The notes under the pieces are model-generated. The model saw nothing but the letters and a program-made list of their open reading frames with translations. It did not search any database and had not been told where the DNA came from. A stretch of 64,000 nt of DNA from Dallia pectoralis (Eukaryota > Chordata > Actinopteri > Esociformes > Umbridae): NCBI GenBank assembly GCA_029465975.1, contig CM055742.1, positions 9,362,043 through 9,426,042 of the forward strand. The letters run 5' to 3'. This document shows, one piece after another, positions 24,701 to 36,947 of the stretch. How positions within the stretch are numbered: position 1 is the first letter of the stretch; each line of letters begins with the position of its first letter. The translations under genes were made by a program, and so were the position numbers.

Positions 24701-26424
24701 GCCGGCCAGACATGGTGCGGGGCTGTTATTTCGCCTGGAGATTACTGTCCCCACTTCAATCGGGAACTGTGCTGTGAAGATCATCCGTGGCTAATGGTGG
24801 GTTTCATCAACCATGCTTAGATCTTTGTATGTATAACCACGGCTGACTGAACAATAATACAGTAGAAACATTTACGCAAATCTCTGTTGACTATTAATAT
24901 AATTTCTAGCCAAACTGCTAATTAGTTTGATTCAAGTCTTTAATTACCAATACTATGTCAGTAAAGAATACTAGACCTACTAATTAAAGTAATTATCATT
25001 TAAGGTCTCAAGGTCAGCGATGTTAACCCCACAAGTTAATCTTTATTCATTCTTTATTTTACAGGATATTTAAATAATACATAACCAATGTTCTATTAAC
25101 AACTCCCATTTGAATACTGTGGCTAAAGGAAAATTAGCTACTGTAAACAACTGTAATTCGCTGATTGCTAACAGTCTAGTTAATCCTTGGCTTGGTATGA
25201 ACAAACCGGGTAGGTCACCTACTCCAATTAACCCGTCATTTAAAGGGGCCTACCAGATTAACTCTCCATTATATCTCCCCCCAAAAAATAAAGTTAAAGT
25301 AAAGCTGTCAGCCTAAGTTAGACTTTTTGTAAGCCCGTACTTTTTTGCTCTCTCTTTCGACCACAAATATAGTTTAAGAATGTTTGTAAGCCAGACGTGT
25401 ATCAATATGTCGACATCCCTGAGGAAAAACTGAATGACTCCTAGAACAGCCATCAGGGACAACTCATAGAGACTTCTGGAGATTTGTTCAGACATGATGA
25501 AGAACGTGTCAATCATTTGCTGAGGAAACGAAGCCCTGGTGTGATTTAACTTGACGTCCTGCATCATTTTGACACGAAACACTACGGATCAAAGTGAACG
25601 TGAGACCTGACGACTGGGAGATAACTCTTCTCTGAAGAGAAGCGTTGTTTTAACGATAAAACGGGATATGTACTCTGCTGTGGTCACTGCAGACGCAGGG
25701 TTAATTTATGCTTGAAGCTCTCTAATTGTTCGATTTCTCAGACATCCAATTGTGTGTTTTTTATTTTAAATCCATATCGTCAGTTCTTCACATAGTCTAA
25801 GAGCCTAAAGAATTCTGCCAAAGCAAAAAGAAAAGCTGTAAAATGCGTAAAATGTGTAAAATGCATGCAAATGAATAGTGGGCCATTATATGAAACCATG
25901 CTGCGTTTTGACTTGAATGCTCCACACGTTCCACGAAAAGATCCCACTTTAAAAAATATACAAAGATAACTTTTAAGTGGGAAGCCTTACCAAGTTACTA
26001 CTGTATTAAGATGATGGACCGGTTCTATCTAAGTGACTGCAGGACATTAGCAGAACATGAGGGATAAGGGCTCCACTTCTGAATAAAAATAAAGAATTGC
26101 CTAGCATAGGACAAGGTATTTTTTGTCGAAAAATATGTTTTTTTTCTTTCGCTTTATTTATTTTCACAATTGTACGATGTCCAGTTTGTGATAAATACCC
26201 TGCTTATTCTCTATTAAATGTTCAATATTAATATTCCTGCCGATCTACAAATAAGAATAAACATTTACACTTTTATTTGCAGCTTGCAAACGTTTAAGAG
26301 CACTATTTAAGAATACACTTTTAGCATTTTAGCTAAAAGTTTAGCATCTAGCGTTTAGCATAACCATTGGCCAGCACCATTAAATGTCTCTGTAAGTCTT
26401 ATATATTGCATTGAAACCTTCACG
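21749..26424. other. Long stretch with no recognised gene
   Basis: No coding or transposon homology seen. Segments 22500-22920 and 23400-23860 have more balanced composition but only unremarkable frames. Segment 24575-24830 holds several CpGs and mixed sequence without simple repeats, and is a weak candidate for conserved noncoding DNA. Confidence 0.5.
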
Positions 26425-26672
26425 GTGTCGACTTGGGCCTCCAACTTCCTCCTCTTCGATCCAATGGAGCATTGTGGGATGCGCTGGACCAACATGTCCG
26501 ATCCACTGAGGTTACAACTTACAGGACTTAAAGGATCTGCTGCTAAAATCTTGGTGCCAGATACTGCAGCGCAACTTCAGAGTGAAGTCCATGTCTCCAC
26601 TAGTCCCGGCTGCAAAAGGAGGACCAGCATAATATTAGGCAGTTGGTTATAATGTTATGGCTGATTGGCGTA
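26425..26672 (+). pseudogene. Tc1/mariner-type transposase C-terminus, fossil
   Basis: The frame begins TWASNFLLFDPMEHCGMRW, which corresponds to the segment around the third catalytic acidic residue of Tc1/mariner transposases (consensus SPDLNPIEHLWD). After PMEH a frameshift is needed to continue into WDALDQHVRS. Downstream words read as decayed DLKDLLL, VPDTA-Q and AAKGG in different frames. The end GGCTGATTGGCGTA (near 26672) resembles the 3' end of a dispersed fish element. Only the last roughly 80 codons remain; at least two frameshifts are needed, so it is dead. Confidence 0.65.
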
Positions 26673-26982
26673 TGACAAAATTAATATATTTTATTTTAGT
26701 GTATGAATAAAAACATGTATTATTATTATTAAAATTCCCCGAGAGTACATTTCATTGATACTTTGTATGTCATCGTCATACAGGCTTTTCAATGTAGTTA
26801 TTGCCATATAAAAATGAAATGTTTAACCACATCTTAACGTTTCATTATTAAATCTGTGTAGCCTATGGTCAGCACATGTACGACGCTTTGCCCGTACTCC
26901 TTCTTAAATGACTGTCAGGAATTTTAAATACTTTTTCCGGCAACACATGCATCCTTATAAATAATAAGGGAAATTGTCGAGG

Positions 26983-27138
26983 TGTCCATGAGCAAGACAC
27001 CTAACCCCAGCAGTCGCCTTGCATGGTAGACGCGGTCGGCAGTGTATGAATGACTGAATGAATGGGTGAATGTGACGCAGGATCTGTAAAGCGCTTTGGA
27101 TAAAAGCATTATATAAAAGCGCAGCATTTACCATTTAT
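26983..27138. repeat. Teleost dispersed repeat (non-autonomous element fragment)
   Basis: The ordered words GTCCATGAGCAAGACACCTAACCCC, GTGTATGAATGA, GGGTGAATGTGA, GTAAAGCGCTTTGGAT and ATAAAAGCGCAGCATTTACCATTTA match, in order, a very common interspersed repeat of teleost genomes; I remember it as a non-autonomous DNA element, class uncertain. No coding content. Ends are not sharply visible. Confidence 0.7.
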
Positions 27139-28676
27139 GGGAAATACACAGCAGGTTACAACGAATGCATATATTTTATTCAAGAATGTCGGGGCTGTTG
27201 ATCAGAGTGGTTAAATGTAGTCGTGACCACCACCAGAAGTGCAATGCTTTATGGATGAGATAAAAGGCAACTTTGAGATGAAGTTTACGGTCCTACAAGG
27301 GACTGTGAATAGGCCTCATGTAATGCCCCAAGTGGAAATAAAAACGTTCTGCCCTATTCAATGTGCAACTGAGGAGCGATGTTACTCAACACAGTGGCTA
27401 GTCTGGGAATTGGGGCCCTGTGTATCGGCAAAGTCTCCTAAACTTAATTTTGATCTATTCAGTAACACTTACACCATCATTTAGACCAGATTTGTGAACG
27501 TAGACTGACGAGTCATGAAACCGTTACCAGATACGGCACTATCGGACAGTAGAGCGGTGAAGAAATGGGTTTTGCATCAATCAGACAATCAATCAGTCGA
27601 ACTGTAGATGTGTCAGGCTTAAACGCATTAAAACAATCGCAATTCTACGGTAATACAGAAAACACCCTCTACAAAGTATCTATCAAGACTAGATGAAGCA
27701 CATAAGACAAATACCTTCTATCTGAAAGCACATGTTACTTTTTTGTCGCCATGACCTTTTAAAAATAGGCTCTGATCTGCAAACGGGGCCCAAGTGCGCT
27801 GCATATTGAAAGGTGACAAGTTCAGTTTCACCGTACGGTATTCATGAGAAATCTGAGGAGGATGTGTGGCTCTGACAGGTTTCAGGTTTAGGCGACGGGC
27901 GCCCGTCGAGAAAAATACATTAGCAAACCGTCTTCCATCACCCTGTGATTTTAATTAGTACGAGACCACCTGAAGCATCCCCAGACGACTCCGTCTGAAG
28001 AATCACAACTTGAAAACGGAGGGACAGTGGAGAAAGACCAGGTACGGCGATGACATTAGGAAACCATTACAGCTAGTGGCGTGTCAGTCAACGGGGAATT
28101 TAAATGGTTAATGGTACTTAAGAGACGCCAGCCTGTCCACCCGTCAACATTAGATTTGCAAATGGACCTTGTGTTCTTGAATGGAGCTTGTGTTCTCTAT
28201 TATGCCATTGTGTAAAGTGCCTGTGCTTATTCTATTACTTTTCCATTACGCCGTTTGCCGTAGAAATTTAAGAAAACTCTCCGCCCGTATCAACTTATAT
28301 ATGCAAACCGTGGTCCATGCAATTCCGGCATTAGTAGTAATGAATACAAATTCTACTGTTAATGAAAAACCTTGCTTGTGTTGTATTTGTATACCAGGCT
28401 GGTGTGTTCAGAGTTGAGTGAATGTTATTTTTTCATTTAATAGGAATTGTTCGCATCCGACATTAACCAGTATTTGAATAACATTAATTATAATTGTATT
28501 CAGACAAATCCAATTAAATGAACCCCAAAGTATGGAAGGTAAAGGAATCAAATGTCCAATGTTGGAGACTAATACTGTTTGACATCTTGACAGAACTACA
28601 CAAACTAGCTGATATTGAGAGTGTGTGTTAGCTGTTGAGTTTCCAATGACTGCTGTCAGTTGCCATCAGTTTGAGG
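27139..28676. other. No gene recognised
   Basis: Noncoding. Segment 27840-28140 is repeat-free and contains a perfect 16-bp palindrome, CGACGGGCGCCCGTCG (27893-27908), close to ATTTTAATTAGTA and CATTAG-type words. It is a candidate regulatory block without proof. Confidence 0.5.
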
Positions 28677-29175
28677 AGTAGATGACAGAATGAAGTGCAA
28701 GAGAGAGGCAGAGAGAGAATAGAGGGAGGAAGAAGGAAAGAGACGTACAGAGATGGTATTGAGAGAATAAGATAGGCAGAGAGAGAATAGGGGAGATAAC
28801 GAAGTTGATGAAGAGGCAGAGAAAAGAGGGATTGTGAGAGAAGGGGGGTGAGAGAGAGTGGAGTGAGAGAGAGGGGAGTGAGAGAGAGTGGGGTGAAAGA
28901 GGGGAGTGAGAGAAAGGGGGTGAGAGAGAGGGGAGTGAGAGAGGGGTGAAAGAGGGGAGTGAGAGAAAGGGGGTGAGAGAGAGTGGGGTGAAAGAGGGGA
29001 GTGAGAGAAAGGGGGTGAGAGAGAGGGGAGTGAGAGAGTGGTGAAAGAGGGGAGTGAGAGAAAGGGGGTGAGAGGGAGTGGGGTGAGAGAAAGGGGGAGT
29101 GAGAGATGGGGTGGTGAAAGAGGGGAGTGAGAGATAGGGGAGAGAGAGGGGAGTGAGATAGGGGGGTGAGAGAAC
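28677..29175 (+). repeat. Long polypurine tract with G/A minisatellite
   Basis: Almost uninterrupted purine strand. The core from about 28838 is built of AGAGAGGGG, GTGAGAGA, AAGGGGGTGA and GTGAAAGAGGGG modules in a loose 40-60 bp higher-order pattern. Such tracts can form triplex (H-DNA) and G4 structures. The open frame on the minus strand (28666-29199, Ser/Leu/Pro/His repeats) is only the translation of the pyrimidine strand. Confidence 0.9.
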
Positions 29176-30742
29176 TATGCTCAGCCTTATTGCCAACATG
29201 TCATCTAGATACAGGCACGACTACAGGGTCTGCTAATAAAATACAATGATGCACTCTGGTTACTTGCAAACCAGAAACAATGTCCTGTTGTTCATAGGCC
29301 AAATGGAACTGAGTCAGTTGCCTGGGTTGTTAATGTTAAAGCGTGTATGTGTTGGTCTGTGGCTAAAGGCATTCTGTACAGCATCCAGCCTAACACCACA
29401 GTCTAGTTTAGAGCCCTGACAGTTCCGCTAGGTGACGGGTGGCAGAGGAGCCCAACTGGTGGCGCTCAGTGACCAACATCGCCTGAGGGAGACAAACACA
29501 TTATCACCGGGACTTTCCTCATTACACTTCAGCTACTCACTCAGACGACTGCTTACAGTGAGGACAACATGCAAGTGAGTGCACAAATTCCCTCTGGTCG
29601 TTTGAGCAGTTCGGAAAACTTTTTAAAAAGAAATCTCTTGATTTTTTTTGATCAGTTCATAGCGAACGCCTCGGCGGCAATAGGTATATAGAAGAACACC
29701 GACCACAATCAATGAATTGCTCCCAGGGCCTGCTACCGCTTACGTAGAATTATTTGTCCGATTGAAAAATGAACTAGGATTATTATTTTTTTGTGTCAGA
29801 TTGGTCGATAAAACACAATGATCTGATATGTCCTAGCTAAAACGAAACACTCAGGCCCTTGTTTCCTCGCGGGACCACGCCTTGAGTTTCGTTGCTAAGT
29901 TTTTCAATTTTACGATGAACAAATTTGTCTTTCATATTATTTCTCCCAGATCTTGCTTTCTGCCACACTGTGATGATAGACACAAAATAAACGGCAGAGG
30001 ATATCCGTGTAATTACAATTGGAGCAAGCCCACAGGGGATTACATTAAAGGTTAGCTCAAACTGAGCAAGTTACCTCTGGTCTGAGCTGCTTCACATTAT
30101 GACTTGTTCATGTCGAACATAATCTGTTAAACCTGGAATTGCAACAACTTAATCTCAGAAGCAATCAAAAACAGCTCGGAATGACATCACATAGTCGGAA
30201 AAAAGATGTTTGCACAACGTCAGTTATTTTGCAACAGAGAAGCTGGATGTGATTTGGCAACAAATCTTGAAACAACCCCTACTAACTGTAAAAATAGATC
30301 TTTCTTCTCCTTCAGATTGCTTCAAACTAGTTTGGCAACTAAATTATAATACCTGTAATAAAAATGTCAAAATGTTAAACTACGATAAATCTTTTTCATC
30401 ATATTTTTTCATAATAATTAATATCAAATATACAGTCATCATCTGACACCATCACTTGTATATCACCCATCGTTAATGTGTTTACCAGGGGTTGGTTAGA
30501 CCACACAACTCTGGCATGATCTCCGCTTCACTGAGAACCTACTGCACTTTACGTCACTGCTATAACAGATTTCTGACTTGTCAAAATAGACAACTGGATT
30601 GGACCCGGGGCCACATGCAGACGCGCTCATTCAGACATTGTCATGGAAGACTTGTACGAAAATGCGTCAACCTACATGATGTCGCGTTTGGTCAAGCAGG
30701 TGGCACGTGTTGACTCCACTCGTTGAATCTGTTGAATATGTT
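29176..30742. other. No gene recognised; one possible 5' exon
   Basis: Mostly noncoding. At 29563-29577 the sequence AACATGCAAGTGAGT places an ATG two codons before a good splice-donor match (CAA|GTGAGT), as a first exon of a host gene might. No homology supports it. Confidence 0.45.
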
Positions 30743-31714
30743 GAATATGGTGTGTATGAACAGACTGAATATGGTGTGTATAAACAGACTGAATATGGTG
30801 TGTATAAACAGACTGAATATGGTGTGTATAAACAGACTGAATATGGTGTGTATAAACAGACTGAATATGGTGTGTATAAACAGACTGAATATGGTGTGTA
30901 TCAACAGACTGAATATGGTGTGTATAAACAGACTGAATATGGTGTGTATAAACAGACTGAATATGGTGTGTATAAACAGACTGAATATGGTGTGTATAAA
31001 CAGACTGAATATGGTGTGTATAAACAGACTGAATATGGTGTGTATAAACAGACTGAATATGGTGTGTATAAACAGACTGAATATGGTGTGTATAAACAGA
31101 CTGAATATGGTGTGTATAAACAGACTGAATATGGTGTGTATAAACAGACTGAATATGGTGTGTATAAACAGACTGAATATGGTGTGTATAAACAGACTGA
31201 ATATGGTGTGTATAAACAGACTGAATATGGTGTGTATAAACAGACTGAATATGGTGTGTATAAACAGACTGAATATGGTGTGTATAAACAGACTGAATAT
31301 GGTGTGTATAAACAGACTGAATATGGTGTGTATAAACAGACTGAATATGGTGTGTATAAACAGACTGAATATGGTGTGTATAAACAGACTGAATATGGTG
31401 TGTATAAACAGACTGAATATGGTGTGTATAAACAGACTGAATATATAAACAGACTGAATATGGTGTGTATAAACAGACTGAATATGGTGTGTATAAACAG
31501 ACTGAATATGGTGTGTATAAACAGACTGAATATGGTGTGTATAAACAGACTGAATATGGTGTGTATAAACAGACTGAATATGGTGTGTATAAACAGACTG
31601 AATATGGTGTGTATAAACAGACTGAATATGGTGTGTATAAACAGACTGAATATGGTGTGTATAAACAGACTGAATATGGTGTGTATAAACAGACTGAATA
31701 TGGTGTGTATAAAC
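30743..31714. repeat. 24-bp minisatellite, about 40 nearly identical copies
   Basis: Thirty-nine complete 24-bp units, one 17-bp unit and a 19-bp partial last unit, 972 bp in total. The unit consists of GAATATGGTGTGTATAAA followed by CAGACT. I see only three departures: G for A in the first unit (TATGAAC), C for A near 30902 (TATCAAC), and one unit at about 31440-31456 that lacks GGTGTGT (7 bp). Since 24 is a multiple of three, open frames of over 200 codons arise on both strands; the 7-bp loss shifts them. These frames are not genes. Confidence 0.97.
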
Positions 31715-33351
31715 TGGCTGCTTTGAATTTAATTCATTTATCCAGTTTCTCTCCTGATACACCACATCCACCGTTGTCACCTTTCTTCCAGCTCTCTCCT
31801 TAATTCTCTTCCCTGCTTGCCCTCCTTTCTCTCTCTCTCATCTCTCTTTGTAACGTTCTCTCTAGCCTGGCGATGTGTTCTGTGAGGTAATAAATCAGTC
31901 ACTCCAGCAGAAGGTTCTAGAAGCACCAGTCACAGGTTTCCAGTGACACAGAAACCCCCAAAACCACCGATGCTCCGTGGCTGGCCATTCGATGGAGCAC
32001 TGAACGAGGGTGGGAGAAAATATATTTTTCTATCTGATAGTATTAGGGAACACAAAAAGGAGGTTACACGACGTTGTCACGGAGAGAACTGGGATCTACG
32101 TTTTAAATGACAACATAGCATAGCCTTTACAGGTCAAAACATTTGATGGTACCTTTAAAACAACGCTAATGACACAGTGGGATTCCAAATTCTATGGCCA
32201 GCCAAATCACACGGCTGCGTTCTGTAATAGCAGTCTATTTAACCCATGTCAGTTTGAAAAATAGACATTTGTGAACAGAATGCTTGAAGGCTAATGCACA
32301 ATTAATCGTGTGAGATGGAGAATTACAAATGAGCGGGCTGTTGTGGCCCCAACTAAAATTAGTCAACAGGAGATTGTGTGGCAAATAAAACTGTGCACGA
32401 AAGGAAACCGTTCCAGTGCCATGGACAGTTAATACATGCAATTGCAGAGAAACGCACTCACCAGGAGCCAGCACTGGCGGGTAGAACGCATACGTGTGGT
32501 TTGCTGCTATTGGGCAATTAGCCACATCCAACGTAGGTAGAACCAGGCCTGCAAGCCGAGATCAATTGATACCCAACACGAGAAGAATGAAAGAAGAGGC
32601 CCAACTCAACCTCAACCGTCTATCACCCAATTATAACAAGGTGTAGCCGATTTGAGTGATGATAAACAAGTTACGATCGCACTTCAATTGTTTTCCAATA
32701 CAGTGGAAGTTGTTGCATCCTGAGCATAGTTAGCCATTTATTACGGTGGTTAGCAAACTAGCTACAAAACATTCACTTTTCAGCAAGCGGTTAGGCCTAA
32801 AAGCTAATGCTAATAAACATAATTGCTAAGCTAGCTAACAAAATGTTTCTAGATAACTTTTGAATCACGTTAACCAGCATAATGGCATATATATTACATT
32901 CAGCAATTCAAGTTTTTTATGTGTATACCTTTTTTTTTTTTTTACAAAACAGCCTTTTAGTAAGTCTGTCACTGCCTCGTATCTTGTCTCTTCTTCTGTT
33001 TAGCTAACTATAGAAAATAGTGGCGTGGTCCGTTTTGTGCAATAGTTGGCAACCTTTAAGCTTAAGGAGCAAACAGTGGATACATATAATGTTGAAAGAG
33101 CCAAACAACAAACGTAAGGCCCTTATCAAAGTAGATACACATTATTGTCTGACATGGACCACTGTAGATAATAATCAGATGAAGTTATCACCAAATCTTA
33201 TATTCGGTTTTACAGAGAAATTAACAATGAATTGTCTATTTGAATTTGTATACCTAAAAAAGTGTCTAACGTTGCAGCTAGTGGTAACAACTTGACGAAT
33301 AAGCATGATTCTAATTTCAAAGTTAACCCACTCTTTTGAACGGTTGTGTTA

Positions 33352-33386
<35 letters not shown>

Positions 33387-34226
33387 AATGAGAGCGAATC
33401 TAGCTTCGTGGAAATTTACCGCATAGAGAAAACAGTCACAGAGACAGAGAGCAAACCAGAGCCTTTGACTTGAAAGCTAGAAAGTAAAACAGAATCAGAA
33501 CTGCGGGCCATCCAATAAGTACTAGTTTAGGAATGAGCTTTCAACCTGAATGAAAGCCCTTTGTTGTGTTCAGTTTGCAATGAGAATTCAGAAGGGTTTC
33601 AGTCAGTGATCAAAAGATGTTTTGCACCATTCTTACTTCCAAAATCTTGAAATAAAACCCCTCAGTATAAAATATTTGGTTACAGTTTCCAGGATGTTGC
33701 TGTACTCTTATGACGTTTTGGACAAACAAACGCTCGCAATGCAGAATCATAATCGATTGTGTGTGCCTAAAAGAAAGAAAGATCGAACTGCATAAATCAC
33801 GATACGATTCATTTAATATTTGTATGGTGTGCAATTTGTCTCTGTCTGTTGTCTACCACAAGGACCACCTTCATAGCAAGTTCAAATCCGCACAGGTGTT
33901 TACAGTGCTCCGTTTTCCAGATTATATAATGTCAGTCTTCTGATGCTCAATGTGTGGGCATTCTGCTATGCCAAACGTGTCCTTTATACCCTTTACAAAA
34001 CCCCTATCTAATAAATCACCACTCCATAAATTCTCACGGTGATCTGTTCAATTTGCCTGTCAAAATATCCACCAGTTTTCAAAGACTAGCAAATCAATGA
34101 ATGAAGTGAAACAATATAAGAGGGAAACTAAAACATTTTTTTTTCTGGTGCGCCCTGTCCAGAATTACATTTATTCAACCATTTTTGCTATGTGGCTAGA
34201 TTGTAATGAAGCTATGTTTTGGCTCT
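31715..34226. other. No gene recognised
   Basis: Noncoding. Contains GTTAGC/GCTAGC-rich patches at 32730-32860, a T-run at 32931-32943, and at 33038-33110 words (AGTTGGCAACCTTTAAG, AAAGAGCC) reminiscent of the end of some hAT repeats, too weak to call as an element. The frames 32235-32531 minus and 33610-33834 minus have no recognisable domains. Confidence 0.5.
33351..33387. repeat. TA/GA compound microsatellite
   Basis: An alternating TATATA run passes directly into a (GA)n run. Confidence 0.9.
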
Positions 34227-34533
34227 TCAGTTTTATTGCTTATTTAATCAGCAGAAGAATTCTCAAATGTTTCATTCTCCTTTCAAAATGCTAAACTTGG
34301 ATTAGCATACAAAACGTCCCATTAATACATTGGGCTGATATGCTGATAATTGGCCTTTGTACACCCTTAATAGATATTCCATTGAAAATCTGCATTTTCA
34401 ACAAAAATTGTCATTTACAACATTAACAATGTCTGCACTGTATTTCTGGTCAATTTGATGTTACTTTAATGTACAAAAAAGTGTGTAAAAAAGATCTTCT
34501 AGTAACCCCAAACTTTTGAACAGCGGAGTACCT
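34227..34533 (+). mobile_element. Tc1-like element, 3' end fragment
   Basis: Non-coding 3' portion of a Tc1-like element: CAGTTTTATTGCTTATTTAATCAG, AAACTTGGATTAGC, GCTGATAATTGGCCTTTGTAC, TAGATATTCCATT, CATTTACAACATTAACAATGTC and the terminal AACCCCAAACTTTTGAAC occur in the order of a family abundant in salmonid genomes. The terminal inverted repeat is recognisable on the right only. No transposase sequence remains. Confidence 0.7.
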
Positions 34534-36651
34534 CACATGTGACCTATATCAGAACATGTTATAATAAGCAAGTGAATTTAAAGGCCCGTGTCCCAAAACG
34601 GTATCTAGAAAAAAAGTAGGTACAGCGGGACAGGACATAATGAAAATAGAAAGAACCAATTCATCTGTGACCTCTATGTGACCTCTATATGACCTCTATA
34701 TGACCCTTATATGACCATTTGAGTGGTTAATCATTAACATTATACCATTTGAACACATTACTGTAAACTGAAGTCCCCATCAATGTCACAATAATACGAT
34801 GTTATCTTAGCAGCACCTCGACTGTTAGAGGGAATAACGGGAAATGATGAGAACAGGCGTGTGAGCCGAATAGACCCCAGAGAGGAAGCAGCTCAACAAG
34901 GAAAAATCATCATACAAATAACTATTTGAAATTAATAATTTACTACTAAATACATAGTTCCCAAAACCTTACAAAGAGTATTCAAACTCCTTACAAATAG
35001 TCCCGTATTGCCACAATATCTAACCTCTATATTACCAAACAGTAGAAGCTTTCCCCAGGAGACGGCCTAGTTGCCTCAGCCTGGTTGACTACTCATATAA
35101 AGAAAGTCTTTCAGGAAACATGTCTCACTAGCGCTCGTAGACAGTAAACAGTTCGTTCTGTGCATGGGGCTCAATGCAAATGCACACTAACATGGATGTA
35201 ATTCCAATCGTTGTCAACTCTAGCTAGGTTTGTATTAGGGGGCAGTTCTGGGATTTCAAGAGACTGTGGGCTTGGCCAGACCCATGACTTCATTTATTAA
35301 TAACCGCTAAATGCACAACTTAATTGCAATCCATAAACTGTCAAGGGGCTACCGAGACGGCTTGACATGTTTTGGGCCCGTGTCTGTGACACCTAAATCA
35401 GCATCCTTCGATACCCGTTTCTCTTGTGTGCTCTTGTTCCTGACCTCCTCTTCAAATCCAACCATCTGCAAAGTACCGGTGTAATGTTGATGATGAAATC
35501 TCTTATTCTGGCCCTACCTTTTAGGATTCAAGTTTGTTTGTCATAGACATGCAATATCTGTATGTAGGAATCCTGAATGATGATTGGCTGATGTTATATT
35601 TCAGCAATAAGGATGACAGAGTTTGGTGTATTGTCAACATATCACAGCTAGGAGCTATTCTTAGACATGACGAATTGCATCGTCTTGTTCAAAAATATTA
35701 CATAATTGGAGTGTATGTATGTATTTAATAGTAAATCTGAAGAATACACTTTGTTTATGATACGCTAACCAAGCAATAGCATATTGAAGAAACAGCTTGG
35801 TCTGTACCTAAGGGGACACGAAAACTCGAGCAGGTGTAATAGTGAAGAAACAAATGTAGGAAAAAGTAGACAATTTTAAGATTTGCATTTATACTATGAA
35901 TCTTCTTTCCACAACGCTGGTCGGGACGATATCTAAGCCTCTGGCATGTGCAGCCTTTCCCCATCTCGCTCCGTTGTCCTTTCTCTCGAGCTCTATCTAT
36001 TTTAATTCTTGTGCTCTCCCATCTTCTCTCGTCCTCTCGTTTTCTCCGTGTCCAGATTCTGCTTCTCAACTTCATTACTGTCCTGTTCGCTTCAACACTT
36101 GGCCTAATCACCATATCTGGGAGCGCGCTAGCTTAGACACCCAAGTATCCGATGCTAACAAATTCACATGTAAATACTTTTCCATTCACCTCCCTTGATT
36201 GTTTCCAATTAATCTTTCCTCACTCTGTAGCATACATCAATCACAACACATTTTTTTAATAACATTCTAACACTATATATGTAGACATTGTACATTTTTG
36301 TACAGAAATTGAGCCAGTAGGGAAATATGTAGCGAGTAAATACCATACTTAACCATCCTGTTATGGATGATATCTTATTTAAATGTTCCAGCAACAACAT
36401 TGCGTTTCAGAACCAACAGAGTATAGCCTGGGCAAAGTTGAATTACAGATGTTTGCCTGGAGATAAGGAGTAACGTTGAGTTCAGAGGAGTGGGAAAAAT
36501 AAATAAATAATGGTAAATTAATTACTCTAGTGAGTTTGATAGAACTTCAGTTGAGAACTGGAAATCATTAATTCACAAATTTTCAATAGAATACCTACTT
36601 GGAAGAAGCACGCTTATTTAATCATTCTATTTAAATACCATGATATACTTA
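34534..36651. other. No gene recognised
   Basis: Noncoding. The frames 35755-36114 minus and 35896-36198 plus overlap on opposite strands and resemble no family. A short tandem repeat lies at 34670-34719. Confidence 0.5.
34670..34719. repeat. Short 12-bp tandem repeat
   Basis: Four to five copies of TGACCTCTATA(T/G), the last ones diverged (TGACCCTTATA, TGACCATT). Confidence 0.85.
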
Positions 36652-36947
36652 CAGTGGCTTTTAACATTTTTAAAATCCATGTTGTTTTGTGATAACATAA
36701 AATGTCCTATTGATCAACACAAAATGTATATAATATAAAAATAAAAAAAATCTGCAAATAATTAAAAAATGAATTACAAATATAACACTAATAGCATAAG
36801 TATTCACACCCTTTAGTCAATATTTGGTAGAGGCGTCTTTCCAAGCATTTTGTAGGGAGTCTCTCTGAATGAGTTTCTATGTTGACCAGTTTCCCAGACC
36901 CTGCTGCTGACAAGCATCCCCATAGCATGATGCTGTCACCACGTTAG
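36652..36947 (-). mobile_element. Tc1-like element remnant, internally deleted
   Basis: Begins CAGTGGCTTTTAACATTTTT next to TA (36650-36651). It then has the non-coding region with AAGTATTCACACCCTTTAGT and CAATATTTGGTAGAGGC. Next comes a jump into the reverse complement of transposase sequence: TTGACCAGTTTCCCAG, CATCCCCATAGCATGATG and CTGTCACCACG, equivalent to a conserved catalytic-domain segment read on the minus strand. Several hundred bases between are missing and the right end is lost. This is a second Tc1 family, different from the one at 7590. Confidence 0.72.

Noticed and set aside
28666..29199. 177-codon Ser/Leu/Pro/His-rich frame, minus strand
   Set aside because: Translation of the pyrimidine strand of the polypurine tract; pure low complexity.
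30743..31714. CRISPR-like array
   Set aside because: Units are contiguous without unique spacers, and the DNA is eukaryotic; it is a minisatellite.
30692..31780. Open frames of 241-362 codons on both strands, reading as YGVYKQTE or TIFSLFIH repeats
   Set aside because: They are translations of the 24-bp minisatellite. All frames are open because the unit is a multiple of three without stops; no start context, no non-repeat domain.
33038..33110. hAT element end (TTGGCAACCTTTAAG)
   Set aside because: Only one end-like word run, no opposite terminal repeat and no 8-bp duplication seen.
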